Shown here: in pieces, positions 43,695 to 51,711 of the stretch
How the letters are laid out: every line of letters begins with the position of its first letter
Position numbering within the stretch: the first letter of the stretch is position 1
DNA from: Deltaproteobacteria bacterium
Lineage (GTDB): Bacteria > Myxococcota_A > UBA9042
Assembly: GCA_020632665.1 (NCBI GenBank)
Contig: JACKFC010000002.1
Coordinates: 180,655-244,654, forward strand
Direction of reading: 5' to 3'
Length of the DNA stretch: 64,000 bases
Program-made: the position numbers and the translations under genes
The notes under the pieces: generated by a model
What the model was told of the DNA's origin: nothing
What the model saw: the letters and a program-made list of their open reading frames with translations, nothing else
Database searches by the model: none

Positions 43695-44423
43695 TAGAAA
43701 TGACGTGCCCGCCCCGTGCATCCGCGCCACATCGGCCGCCGCCGCCGCCGTCCCGTCGACGATGACGCCGTCGTGGATCGACACCACCCGCCGGGCGTGC
43801 TCCATCACCCGCGGATCGTGGGTCGAGAAGAGGAAGGTCACGCCCTTGTCGCGGTTCAGCGCCAGCATCAGGTCGATGATCTGGTCGCTGGTCTTGCTGT
43901 CGAGGTTCGCGGTGGGCTCGTCGGCCAGCACCAGCTGCGGCCCGGTGACCAGGGCGCGGGCGATGGCGACGCGCTGCCGCTGACCGCCGGAGAGCTCGTC
44001 GGGCTTGTGGTGCAGGAAGTCGGTGAGGCCGACGTCGCGGGCGATGGCCTCGACCCGCTGGTTCAGCTCCGCGCCGCCCTCGCCCCGGATCACGCAGGGG
44101 AATTCGATATTCTCCCGCACCGAGAGCACCGGGATCAGGTTGAAGTTCTGGAAGATGAAGCCGATCTTGCGGTTGCGGATATCGGCGAGGTCGTTGAAGT
44201 CGCGGTCGCCGATGGCCTCGCCGTCGAGCACGTAGCTGCCGCCGGTCGGCCGGTCGAGGCAGCCGATGATGTTCAGCAGCGTCGTCTTGCCGGAGCCCGA
44301 GGGGCCCATGACCACCGTGAACTCGCCGGCCTCCACCTCGAGGTCGACGCCGCGCAGGGCGGTGACGACGGTCTTGCCGAGCTCGTAGCTCTTCTCGATC
44401 CCACGGAGTTGGAGCAGCGCCAT
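43665..44423 (-). CDS. lolD: LolD-like ABC-transporter ATP-binding protein with altered C-terminus
   Basis: The 252-residue protein has Walker A GPSGSGKTT (40-48), Q-loop FQNFNLIP, signature LSGGQ (144-148), Walker B LVLADEPT (164-171) and the His switch STHDPR. It belongs to the LolD/MacB-type ATPases that power FtsX-fold permeases for lipoprotein or substrate extraction. It is the last gene of a minus-strand operon with two permeases, a LolA-like protein and an outer-membrane protein. The last 13-14 residues (from GTSFLLPY) come from the inserted segment and replace the end MHGAIG seen in the remnant copy; the catalytic core is intact. Confidence 0.88.
   Translation of the reverse strand: MALLQLRGIEKSYELGKTVVTALRGVDLEVEAGEFTVVMGPSGSGKTTLLNIIGCLDRPTGGSYVLDGEAIGDRDFNDLADIRNRKIGFIFQNFNLIPVLSVRENIEFPCVIRGEGGAELNQRVEAIARDVGLTDFLHHKPDELSGGQRQRVAIARALVTGPQLVLADEPTANLDSKTSDQIIDLMLALNRDKGVTFLFSTHDPRVMEHARRVVSIHDGVIVDGTAAAAADVARMHGAGTSFLLPYDAAERR
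43715..44352 (+). repeat. Direct repeat, right copy (638 bp)
   Basis: This is the right-hand partner of 33509-34146, in the same orientation. It covers codons ~25 to near the end of the complete ATPase gene. Identity breaks at 44353, where the native 5' part of the gene begins, and at 43714, where the inserted segment ends. Confidence 0.93.
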
Positions 44424-44432
44424 GGCGGCCTC

Positions 44433-45995
44433 CTAGAAGAACGCCCGTGCGGCGAAGAACGCCCGCCACAGGCTGGGTTGAAGCTGGAATTCGCGGACCT
44501 CGCCGGCGCTCGTCGTCACGCCGAGGCCGGAGGCGCCCGGCAGCGTGACGAACGCTCCGACCGAGAGGTTCAGCCATTGCCGCGCCGACCAGGTCAGCTG
44601 CGGCGCGAGCTGGCCGGAGAGGTCTTGCAGGCCGAGCAGCAGGACCGTCGTGATGGTGAAGTCGTCGGCGAGCTGCGGGTGCAGATAAGTGACGAAGAGG
44701 TAGTGCCGACGCAGCGGCTCGAAGGCGAATTTCTGCGGCGTGCCACCCTGGTCCGCGGCGCTGCTGCTGCCGGGCAGGCCGGGGAGCGCGCCCGCGGGCA
44801 GCGTCAGCCCCGCCACAGCGGCCGATTTGCGCAGCGCCATCGCGCTGGCGAAGGCCGCGAATTCGGCTTTCTCGTAGCCTTCTTGGTTGTAGAGGTACTC
44901 GAAGGAGACGCTGGCCGCGGCGCCGAATTGGTAGCGCACGCCGGCGAGGGTCTTCAGCCGGACGGCGTCGTCGTCGACCCGGCTGTGGCTGGCGACCGCC
45001 TCGCCCGTGGCGACGCAACCGGCGGCGGCGACGAGGTCCGCGGTGCAGCTGCCGTCGACGTAGAGGCGCGAGGAGCCGCGCTGCACCAACGCCTCGCCGT
45101 GCACCTCGAAGCTCTCGCCGACGACCCGTGAGAAGGCGGCGCCGAAGCGCAGCTTGTCCTCGAAGACGTCGTTGAAGCGGTTGCCGAAGAAGGCGAAAGC
45201 CGAGAGGTCCGTATCAGCGACGAGGGCGTAGACGCGGGCGCCGAGCATATATTCTGGGTGTGTGACCGTCGCCGTCGCCTTCGCTGCGCCGACCAGGCTC
45301 AACGAGAAGCGCTCGTATTGGCCCTCGACCCGGGCCATCCACGAACCGGTGCGCTGCTGCGTCGGGTCGGTCGGGTCTTTCGGCGGGTTGAGCAGGTCGG
45401 TCGGGTTCCAGGCGAGGCCCGTGCCCCAGACGACGCGCTTCTTGCCCAGCGTCAGGTTCCAATGCTCGCCGAAGCGCAGCAGGGTGTAGAGCTCGCTGAT
45501 ATAGGCGCCGGGCTGGGCTGCCGGCACATCGTGCGCCTCGACCTCCGCGCGGCCGCCGTTGCCGTCGTCGCCGACGAAGAAGCCGCCGCGGCCCCAGACC
45601 CACGAGAGATCGCCGTAGATCCGGGCCGACTCGCCGAGATCGAGGGTCAGCGCGAGGTTCGCTTCGGTCAGGTTGGAGAGCTGTGGCGTATCGTCAGCGG
45701 GCAGCAGCTTGGTGACGCTGACGTAGCCACCGGTGGTGCGGCTGTCGACCCAGCCGACCAGCTTCTTCTGCAGGAAGGTGCGCGTCGGTACGGGCACCTC
45801 GGCGACTCTGGCGGCGTCGCTCGTCGCGTCGGTCGGCGTCGCCTTGCGCGGCAGCAGCGGCGGCGGCTCCCAATCGTCGACCGGCTGGGCCGCAGCGACG
45901 CCGACGCCGAGCACCATGACCAAGAGCGACGCGAGCACGGACGCCGACGCGACGCTGCGCCCGCTCGTGCCCGATGTGCCCATGGCCCTGCTCAT
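44433..45995 (-). CDS. Outer-membrane porin-like beta-barrel protein
   Basis: 520 residues from ATG 45995, behind AAAGGAGG. A signal peptide (cleavage near VAAAQPVDD) is followed by alternating amphipathic strands (ARIYGDLSWVWG, WNLTLGKKRVVWGTGLAWNPTD) and a C-terminal aromatic end (AFFAARAFF). The GxKRVxWGxGxxWNPTD segment is typical of DUF1302/porin-like proteins that occur with LolA-like and permease proteins in lipid or hydrophobic-compound transport systems. It lies in the outer membrane, probably as the acceptor side of the transporter encoded around it. A palindrome sits just upstream of its ribosome site. Confidence 0.78.
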   Translation of the reverse strand: MSRAMGTSGTSGRSVASASVLASLLVMVLGVGVAAAQPVDDWEPPPLLPRKATPTDATSDAARVAEVPVPTRTFLQKKLVGWVDSRTTGGYVSVTKLLPADDTPQLSNLTEANLALTLDLGESARIYGDLSWVWGRGGFFVGDDGNGGRAEVEAHDVPAAQPGAYISELYTLLRFGEHWNLTLGKKRVVWGTGLAWNPTDLLNPPKDPTDPTQQRTGSWMARVEGQYERFSLSLVGAAKATATVTHPEYMLGARVYALVADTDLSAFAFFGNRFNDVFEDKLRFGAAFSRVVGESFEVHGEALVQRGSSRLYVDGSCTADLVAAAGCVATGEAVASHSRVDDDAVRLKTLAGVRYQFGAAASVSFEYLYNQEGYEKAEFAAFASAMALRKSAAVAGLTLPAGALPGLPGSSSAADQGGTPQKFAFEPLRRHYLFVTYLHPQLADDFTITTVLLLGLQDLSGQLAPQLTWSARQWLNLSVGAFVTLPGASGLGVTTSAGEVREFQLQPSLWRAFFAARAFF

Positions 45996-46010
45996 CGCCG
46001 CGCCTCCTTT

Positions 46011-46050
46011 CGCACAGGTGTCTCGCACAGGTGTCCGACACCTGTGCGAG
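46011..46050. repeat. Perfect palindrome (RVPDTRA-type element) in operon
   Basis: A 14-bp perfect stem, CTCGCACAGGTGTC at 46022-46035 and its complement at 46037-46050, has a one-base loop. An extra half-copy lies at 46011-46020. The same core (CGCAC-GGTGTC-GACACC-GTGCG) occurs twice inside the TonB-dependent receptor gene. There is no U-run, so this is a repeat element rather than a standard terminator, although the hairpin could slow transcription or stabilise the upstream mRNA. Confidence 0.8.
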
Positions 46051-46066
46051 TCGCTGCAAGTCCCCG

Positions 46067-46867
46067 TTATTTGCCCATATCGTCGAGCACGAAGCGCGAC
46101 GCCGGCGGGTTGACCCCGGTGTTCATCGACTCCCAGGCCATGATCGAGTAGCGCTTGGTGTTCAGCATATTCCGCATCACGATCTCACCGGGGCGAGTCA
46201 GGCCGGCGTAGCTCTTGTGCGCGCGGAAGGTGGCGCGGCGCAGCAATTTGCCCGAGCCGCCGTAGTAGGCGCCGGCGACCGGCTGCTTGTCGGCCTTGCG
46301 CAGCCAGAGCTGCACGCGGTCGTACGAGGCGTTCTTGCTCTTCGCCGAGAGCTCGACGCACCACGCCTGCTCGCTGGCGCAGGCCGGGTCGAGCTTGGCG
46401 TCGTAATCCTTCTGGTAGTTCACGCGCAGCACGTCGGCGTTGTTGAAGTCGCCGCCCTGGAACGAGTCGCGGTTCGCCAGCCGGATGGCGCGCTTGAGGT
46501 TCGGCATGTAGACCCAGAGGTTGTCGCCGACGCGCAGCATCTCCTGCCCCGCGACCGCAGAGGGCGCGGCGAACCAGATGCGGAACTTCTCGTCGCCCTT
46601 CTTCAGCACCTTCATCGTGTAGTCGCGGCTGCTGCCGTCGTCGCGGTAGGCGACCATGCGGACCTGCGCCTCGAAATTCACCGGGCCCATGACGGCGTCG
46701 TAGGCGGCGAGGAGCTCGCCGGCGGTCGGTGCCGGTGCAGGGGCCGGACGCGCGGTCGCGGGCGGTGCTGCCTTCGCGGCGGGCGGCGCGGCGAAGGCGG
46801 CGCCAGTGATGGCGGTCGTGACGAGGCTCAGGGAAGTGGCGAGAAAGCGGCGGATTCGATGGTGCAT
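46067..46867 (-). CDS. LolA-like outer-membrane lipoprotein-sorting protein
   Basis: 266 residues from ATG 46867, behind AAAGGAGAA. A signal peptide (cleavage near GAAFAAPPA) is followed by a Pro/Ala linker and a LolA/LolB-type beta sheet, with WFAAPSAVAGQEMLRVGDNLWVY typical of the 'outer membrane lipoprotein-sorting' family that accompanies permeases. It probably carries a lipid or lipoprotein across the periplasm between the permeases and the outer-membrane protein encoded next to it. Confidence 0.85.
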   Translation of the reverse strand: MHHRIRRFLATSLSLVTTAITGAAFAAPPAAKAAPPATARPAPAPAPTAGELLAAYDAVMGPVNFEAQVRMVAYRDDGSSRDYTMKVLKKGDEKFRIWFAAPSAVAGQEMLRVGDNLWVYMPNLKRAIRLANRDSFQGGDFNNADVLRVNYQKDYDAKLDPACASEQAWCVELSAKSKNASYDRVQLWLRKADKQPVAGAYYGGSGKLLRRATFRAHKSYAGLTRPGEIVMRNMLNTKRYSIMAWESMNTGVNPPASRFVLDDMGK

Positions 46868-46890
46868 GACGTTCTCCTTTGCGATGAGAA

Positions 46891-48117
46891 TCAGGTCGCG
46901 CGGAGGGCTTCGACCGGGCGCAGGCGCGAGGCGCGCCAAGCGGGCCAGCCGGCGGCAGCGAGGGTGCCGAGCAGGGTGAGCGCCACGGTGGGCGCGATGA
47001 GCCAGAGCGGCAGATCGGGGATGATCGCGTATTTCGCCACGGTGCCCGGCGGCGAGCCGCTGACGCCGCCGGCCGCGCCGACGACCTTGGCGAGCAGCAC
47101 CGCGAGGCCGATGCCGACCCCGCCACCGAAGAGCGCCAGGGTCATCCCCTCGAGCAGGAAGAGCAGCGTGATGGTGCGGCGGCGGACCCCGAGCGCCATC
47201 ATCGTGCCGATCTCGCGGGTGCGCTCGAGCACGCTCATCAGCATCGTATTGGCGACGCCGATGATCGCGATGATCAGGAAGACCGCGCCGATGCCGCCGA
47301 GGATGATCCGCTGCACGCGCACCACGTCCGCGACCTGCGAGGCGAGGTCCTGCCAGGGCTCGACCTTCAGCTCCGGGCCGAGCTCACGCTGCAGCTGCTC
47401 CGCGATGGCGCGGACCTTCTCGCGGTCGTCGACAGCCACGACGAATCCGCTGACGCGGCCCTCCATATTCAGCAGCTCTTGCGCCCAGGCCAGCGGCACG
47501 AAGACGAGCCGCTTGTTGTCGAAGGGCGTGCCGGCGCTGCGGGCCCCGACCACGACGGCGTCCATGGCGTTCTGCTGCCCGCTCGCGGTCGCCGCTTGCA
47601 GGGTCAGCGTGGCGCCCGGCTCGGCGTGCAGGGCGACGCCCATCTCGTCGCCGACCACGATGGCGGCGCTCTGTTCGGGGTCGTCGCCGACGATGTGGCC
47701 CTTCACGCTCTGCGCGAAGAGGGGCAGCGCGAGCTGGTCGAGCTTGGGATCGACGCCGACGCCGACGTAGTTCGCGCTCTGGCTGCCGTTGGTGAGGATG
47801 CCGGTGAAGCTGATCCGCGGCGCCACGGCGACCACGCCCGGCGTCTTGCGGACCTTGTCGAGCCACGGCGCGTCTTGCGGCAGGTCGAGATCGAGGGGCT
47901 GGTCGCCGAGCACGTCGTCGTAGCCTTTGCGGTGGATCTGGATCGCGCCGACGCGGCCCTTGACCGTGTCGTCGATCATCGCGTTCTGCATTCCGGCGAT
48001 GAACGCGCCCAGGACCAGCGTCATCCAGACGCCGAAGGCGATCGCGCTGATGGTCAGCGCCGAGCGTGCCCGGCTGCGGAGCACGTTGCGGACGGCGAGG
48101 CGGAGGTAGCGGAACAT
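46891..48117 (-). CDS. FtsX/MacB-type ABC permease 1
   Basis: The 408-residue protein has the four-helix FtsX/LolE layout: helix 1 near residues 18-40, a large extracytoplasmic domain (45-270), then three helices (about 272-295, 318-342, 372-395). The pattern NTMLMSVLERTREIGTMMALG before the third helix is diagnostic. It should form the membrane part of the transporter with its paralogue 48127-49374 and the LolD-like ATPase. Confidence 0.9.
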   Translation of the reverse strand: MFRYLRLAVRNVLRSRARSALTISAIAFGVWMTLVLGAFIAGMQNAMIDDTVKGRVGAIQIHRKGYDDVLGDQPLDLDLPQDAPWLDKVRKTPGVVAVAPRISFTGILTNGSQSANYVGVGVDPKLDQLALPLFAQSVKGHIVGDDPEQSAAIVVGDEMGVALHAEPGATLTLQAATASGQQNAMDAVVVGARSAGTPFDNKRLVFVPLAWAQELLNMEGRVSGFVVAVDDREKVRAIAEQLQRELGPELKVEPWQDLASQVADVVRVQRIILGGIGAVFLIIAIIGVANTMLMSVLERTREIGTMMALGVRRRTITLLFLLEGMTLALFGGGVGIGLAVLLAKVVGAAGGVSGSPPGTVAKYAIIPDLPLWLIAPTVALTLLGTLAAAGWPAWRASRLRPVEALRAT

Positions 48118-48126
48118 CGAATCCTC

Positions 48127-49374
48127 CTAGCCGCCGGCCAGCGCCTCGACGGGGCGCAGCCGGCTCGCCCGCCAGGCGGGGTAGAGCGCGAAGAGCACCG
48201 CGCCGGTCGCGGCGATGGCCACCACCGCGGCGAGGTATTGCACGGGAACGAAGGGGTGGATGACGTAGGGAACGTCGCTGGTCGGCAGCCGCAGCGAGAT
48301 GCCGTCGGCCGAGAGCCAGCTCGAGAGGCCCCAGCCGAGCGCGCCGCCCAGGCTGCCGCCGAGCGCGCCGATGAAGCCGGCCTCCATCAGGAAGAGCGCG
48401 ACGATGGTCTGCCGCCGCACGCCGACGGCCATCATCGTGCCGATCTCGCGGGTCCGGTCGAGCACGCTCATCAGCATCGTATTCGCCACGCCGAGCAGCA
48501 TCAGCAGCATGAAGACGGCCGCGACCAGGCTCAGCAGCGCGTTCTGCATATTGCGGATATCGACCACGAAGCTCGCGATCTCTTCCCAGGTGTGGACCTC
48601 GTAGCCTTCGCCGAGGGCCTGCTGCAACGCCGCCTTGGTCTGCTCCAGGCGGCTCAAATCGTCGACGGCCACGGCGAGCTCGGTCACCCGGCCCTCCATC
48701 TTCAGCAGCCGCTGCGCCACATCGAGCCGGACGATGCCGAGCTTGCGGTCGCCCGGCCCAGAGAGGTCGACCTTGCCGACGATGGTGGCGTTCTCGCCCG
48801 AGAGCGCGCCGTCGCGGTCGGGCGCCAGCAGCGCCGCCGGGTCTTTGGTCTTCGCCATCGCCGGGCGCAGGGCCTTTTCCAGCTCGCCGGTGACCAACAC
48901 CGCGTCGGCGACCTGCTCGATGCCGCCGGCGCCGAAGAATTTGCCGGCGTCGTGCATCGCGGCGCCCCGCTTGGGGCAGACCTTCAGCTCGGCGGCGGGA
49001 TCGATCGCCTGGTTGAAGAGGAAGATCGTCTCGTCGCCGACCGCCAGCATCCCGCCGAACGCGATCCGTGGCGCCACCGCCTGCACTCCGGGCACCGCGC
49101 GCGCCTTTTCGGCGATGGGCTCGCTCTCGAAGTCCAGGGTCAGCGGCGAGGCCAGCACGTTCTGCCGATAGCCCTTGCGGTGGACCTGCAGCGCGCCGGT
49201 CTGCCCCTTCACCACGTTCTCGACCAGGGCGGATTGCAGGCCGTTGAGCACGCCGCGGACGCTGACCATGACGCTGACGCCGACCAGCAGCGCGGCCAGG
49301 GTGATCAGCGTCCGCCTGCGGTTGCGCAGCACGTTCCGCAGCGCGATGCGCAGCAACGAGAGGGTGCGTCTCAT
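48127..49374 (-). CDS. FtsX/MacB-type ABC permease 2
   Basis: The 415-residue protein is a paralogue of the permease 9 bases downstream, with the same layout and the motif NTMLMSVLDRTREIGTMMAVG. The periplasmic domain contains VHRKGYRQNVLASPL. It overlaps tetR by 4 bases (ATGA at 49374-49371). Two permeases with one ATPase give a LolCDE-like heterodimer. Confidence 0.9.
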   Translation of the reverse strand: MRRTLSLLRIALRNVLRNRRRTLITLAALLVGVSVMVSVRGVLNGLQSALVENVVKGQTGALQVHRKGYRQNVLASPLTLDFESEPIAEKARAVPGVQAVAPRIAFGGMLAVGDETIFLFNQAIDPAAELKVCPKRGAAMHDAGKFFGAGGIEQVADAVLVTGELEKALRPAMAKTKDPAALLAPDRDGALSGENATIVGKVDLSGPGDRKLGIVRLDVAQRLLKMEGRVTELAVAVDDLSRLEQTKAALQQALGEGYEVHTWEEIASFVVDIRNMQNALLSLVAAVFMLLMLLGVANTMLMSVLDRTREIGTMMAVGVRRQTIVALFLMEAGFIGALGGSLGGALGWGLSSWLSADGISLRLPTSDVPYVIHPFVPVQYLAAVVAIAATGAVLFALYPAWRASRLRPVEALAGG

Positions 49375-50003
49375 CGAGCCTCCCCGGCGCAGCCCTGCAA
49401 GAAGGTCCGGACGTGCGCGGCGATGAAGGGACGGCGGTCGGGGCGGGGCAGCGCGTCGGGCGCAGCCGCGTCGAAGACCCGCCAGACGAAGACCGGTGCG
49501 AGGAACGAGATCAGCAGCTGCTCGGGACGATCGCCCCGCAACAAGCCCCGCGCGATCAGCGATTGGAGCAGCTCGAGCGCCGAGAGCCGCAACGGGAAGA
49601 TCCGGCTGAAGGGATCGAGCTCACCTGCCTGCGCCAAGCGGATGCCGTCGGTCAGCATGATGCGGAAGCGCTTGCGCTGGGCGTCGCCGTCGAAGCGGTC
49701 CGCCACCTCGGCGAGGAGCTGTTCGAGGAAGGCCGGCAGCTCGTCCGCCCCGCCGTCGAAGGTCGGGAAGCGGGGCGGGCCGAGCATCGGGTGGTCGTTG
49801 GCGTCCGGCGCGAAGAGCACCTGCTCGAAGATCGCGTCCTTGTTTTCGAAGTGGTTGTAGAGCGCGGATTCACGGACCCCGACGGCGCGGGCGATGTCGC
49901 GGACGCTGGTGCCGTGGAAGCCCTTCTCGGCGAAGAGGTCCAACGCCGCGGCCACGATCTCTGCCCGCGTGTCACGCTGCTCTTTGGCTTTCGGACGGGC
50001 CAT
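49371..50003 (-). CDS. TetR-family repressor
   Basis: The 210-residue protein has an N-terminal helix-turn-helix (residues 10-58) with GFHGTSVRDIARAVGVRESALYNHFENKD, the TetR consensus. The ligand domain (70-200) is helical. It starts at ATG 50003 behind AGGAGG. It is the first gene of the transporter operon and is divergent from sthA. The palindrome 24 bases upstream of the start is the natural operator, so it probably represses its own operon and possibly sthA; the inducer is unknown. Confidence 0.92.
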   Translation of the reverse strand: MARPKAKEQRDTRAEIVAAALDLFAEKGFHGTSVRDIARAVGVRESALYNHFENKDAIFEQVLFAPDANDHPMLGPPRFPTFDGGADELPAFLEQLLAEVADRFDGDAQRKRFRIMLTDGIRLAQAGELDPFSRIFPLRLSALELLQSLIARGLLRGDRPEQLLISFLAPVFVWRVFDAAAPDALPRPDRRPFIAAHVRTFLQGCAGEAR

Positions 50004-50026
50004 CCGTACCTCCTGAGTGGAAAGTG

Positions 50027-50040
50027 AACGAACGTTCGTT
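50027..50040. promoter_or_regulatory. Probable TetR operator
   Basis: A perfect 14-bp palindrome, AACGAACGTTCGTT, lies between tetR and sthA. Its length and symmetry suit a TetR dimer, and similar ACGAACGTTCGT-type sites are known for TetR family members that control lipid or stress genes. Confidence 0.75.
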
Positions 50041-50112
50041 TTCTGTCAAGCACGTTTCTCGTTCTGGGCCCTGATGTAGGCTCCACAGCGCCACGATTCG
50101 CTGTGAGGCACC

Positions 50113-51510
50113 ATGTACGACCTGATCATCCTCGGCTGCGGCCCCGCCGGCGAAAAGGCCGCCGCCCAGGCTGCGTTCTTCGGCAAGCGCGTCGCGGTCA
50201 TCGACCCGGGCCCGATCGGCGGCGCATGCGTCCACACCGGCACCCTGCCGAGCAAATCGCTGCGGGAGGCCGCCCTGGTCCTCTCCGGCGCGCGTGCGCT
50301 CGACCTCTCGGCGGTGCAGGTCGCGGTCGACCGCCGCGCTCGCCTGGCCGACCTGCTGGCGCACAAGGACGCCGTCACCGCCGCGGAGCAGGCCCGGATG
50401 GAGCGCAACCTGCAACGCCACGGCGTCACGCTCTTGCTCGGCCGCGGCCGCTTGGCCGGTGCCCATGCCGTCGCCTACAGCCCGCGCGACGGCGGCCCGG
50501 AGCAGCTGCTGCAGGCCGAGGTGGTGCTGATCGCGACCGGCACGCACCCCTTCCGCCCTGACGGGCTGCCCTTCGCGCATCCGCGCGTCTGGGATAGCGA
50601 CGAGGTGGTCGAGATGGACCGCCTCCCGGCGACCTTGTTGGTCTACGGCGCCGGCGTGATCGGCTGTGAATACGCGAGCATCTTTGCGGCGCTCGGCGTC
50701 GCCGTGACCTTGGTCGAGCCGCGCGACGCGATCCTCGGTTTCCTCGACGCAGCGGTGACCGACGCGCTGCTCGGCGCCTTCGCCGACGCCGGCATCGAGG
50801 TCCTGAAGGAGCATCGGCTCGGCGCGGTGCAGGCGGACGACGACGGCATCTCGCTCTCGCTGCAGGGGCCGGACGGGGAGATCACGCGTCGCTACGAGCA
50901 GCTCCTCTTCGCCGCCGGGCGCAGCGGCAATACCGCGGGCATCGGGCTGGAGACGGTCGGCCTGCAGCCCAACCGCCGCGGCCTGCTCGAGGTCGACGCG
51001 CGCTACCACACCGGGGCTGCGCAGATCTACGCGGTCGGCGACGTCATCGGCTTCCCGGCGCTGGCGAGCACCTCGATGGAGCAAGGCCGCATCGCCGTCT
51101 GTCACGCCTTCGACTTCCCGTACAAGAAGGAGCTCGCGACCCTGCTGCCCTACGGCATCTACACCATCCCCGAGGTCTCGATGGTCGGCGAGAGCTCGGC
51201 CTCGCTGGCTGCCGCCGGTCGCGACTTCGAGATCGGCGTCGCCCGCTTCGCCGACAACGCCCGCGCCCACCTGCACGGCGACGCGGCGGGCCTGCTGCAG
51301 CTGGTCTTCTGCCCGCAGACGCGGAAGCTGCTCGGCGTGCACATCGTCGGCCAAGGGGCGAGCGAGCTGGTCCATATCGGGATGATGGCGATCCAGCTCG
51401 GCGGCACGATCGACGGCTTCATCGACGCCGTCTTCAACTTCCCGACGCTCTCGGAGCTCTACAAATACGCGGCCTACGACGGCTTGGGGCGGTTGGCGCG
51501 GCAGGGTTGA
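50113..51510 (+). CDS. sthA: Soluble pyridine nucleotide transhydrogenase
   Basis: The 465-residue flavoprotein has an N-terminal FAD loop ILGCGPAGEKAA, the NAD(P) loop YGAGVIGCEYASIFAALG and the FAD motif IYAVGDVIG. In the disulfide position of lipoamide dehydrogenases it reads GGACVHTGTLPSKSL: the first Cys (39) is kept but the second is Thr44, as in SthA. It exchanges hydride between NADPH and NAD+ in the cytoplasm. It is transcribed divergently from tetR and may share its operator. Confidence 0.88.
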   Translation: MYDLIILGCGPAGEKAAAQAAFFGKRVAVIDPGPIGGACVHTGTLPSKSLREAALVLSGARALDLSAVQVAVDRRARLADLLAHKDAVTAAEQARMERNLQRHGVTLLLGRGRLAGAHAVAYSPRDGGPEQLLQAEVVLIATGTHPFRPDGLPFAHPRVWDSDEVVEMDRLPATLLVYGAGVIGCEYASIFAALGVAVTLVEPRDAILGFLDAAVTDALLGAFADAGIEVLKEHRLGAVQADDDGISLSLQGPDGEITRRYEQLLFAAGRSGNTAGIGLETVGLQPNRRGLLEVDARYHTGAAQIYAVGDVIGFPALASTSMEQGRIAVCHAFDFPYKKELATLLPYGIYTIPEVSMVGESSASLAAAGRDFEIGVARFADNARAHLHGDAAGLLQLVFCPQTRKLLGVHIVGQGASELVHIGMMAIQLGGTIDGFIDAVFNFPTLSELYKYAAYDGLGRLARQG

Positions 51511-51543
51511 TGGCCATGCCAGGACCGCGGCCTAGAGACGCGA

Positions 51544-51700
51544 TCAAGAAGTCGCCGCAGGCGACTTCTTGACGCGGCTCCTGGAGGGGGAAGGTTCGCG
51601 AGAACCACGCTTCTCGCGACCTGGGGGCGCCCAGCCCCCCAGAGAACAGAAGAGAGACTCGGCCAGAAAATGCGAAACTGCATTTTCTGGTCGCGTCTCT
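51544..51700. repeat. Cluster of four hairpins between convergent genes
   Basis: Four neighbouring inverted repeats: 51544-51572 (13-bp perfect stem, loop GCA); 51596-51619 (9-bp perfect core with a longer imperfect stem); 51621-51642 (G-run/C-run stem with a bulge); and 51653-51700 (11-bp perfect core extending to ~21 pairs with one mismatch). They lie between the convergent ends of sthA and the lipoprotein gene and could end transcription from both sides or form a structured RNA. Confidence 0.72.
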
Positions 51701-51711
51701 CGTCTCCATGC

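Larger units (their letters stand above)
34147..43714 (+). mobile_element. Inserted 9.57 kb genomic segment between lolD repeats
   Basis: The segment separates the two halves of a duplicated lolD-like gene. It carries eight genes, all on the + strand against the local minus-strand operons, and its central part is poorer in G+C (31 of 60 bases at 37561-37620, against roughly 70% nearby). No integrase, transposase or tRNA target is present. The geometry (one copy with the native 5' end, one with the native 3' end) is what single-crossover integration of a circle carrying a lolD fragment would leave. Transfer and mechanism are inferred. Confidence 0.65.

Noticed and set aside
33509..44352. Transposon with terminal repeats
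   Set aside because: The repeats are parts of a host gene in direct orientation, and no transposase or short terminal inverted repeats were seen.
50113..51510. Dihydrolipoamide dehydrogenase
   Set aside because: The second redox cysteine is replaced by Thr44, as in soluble transhydrogenases.
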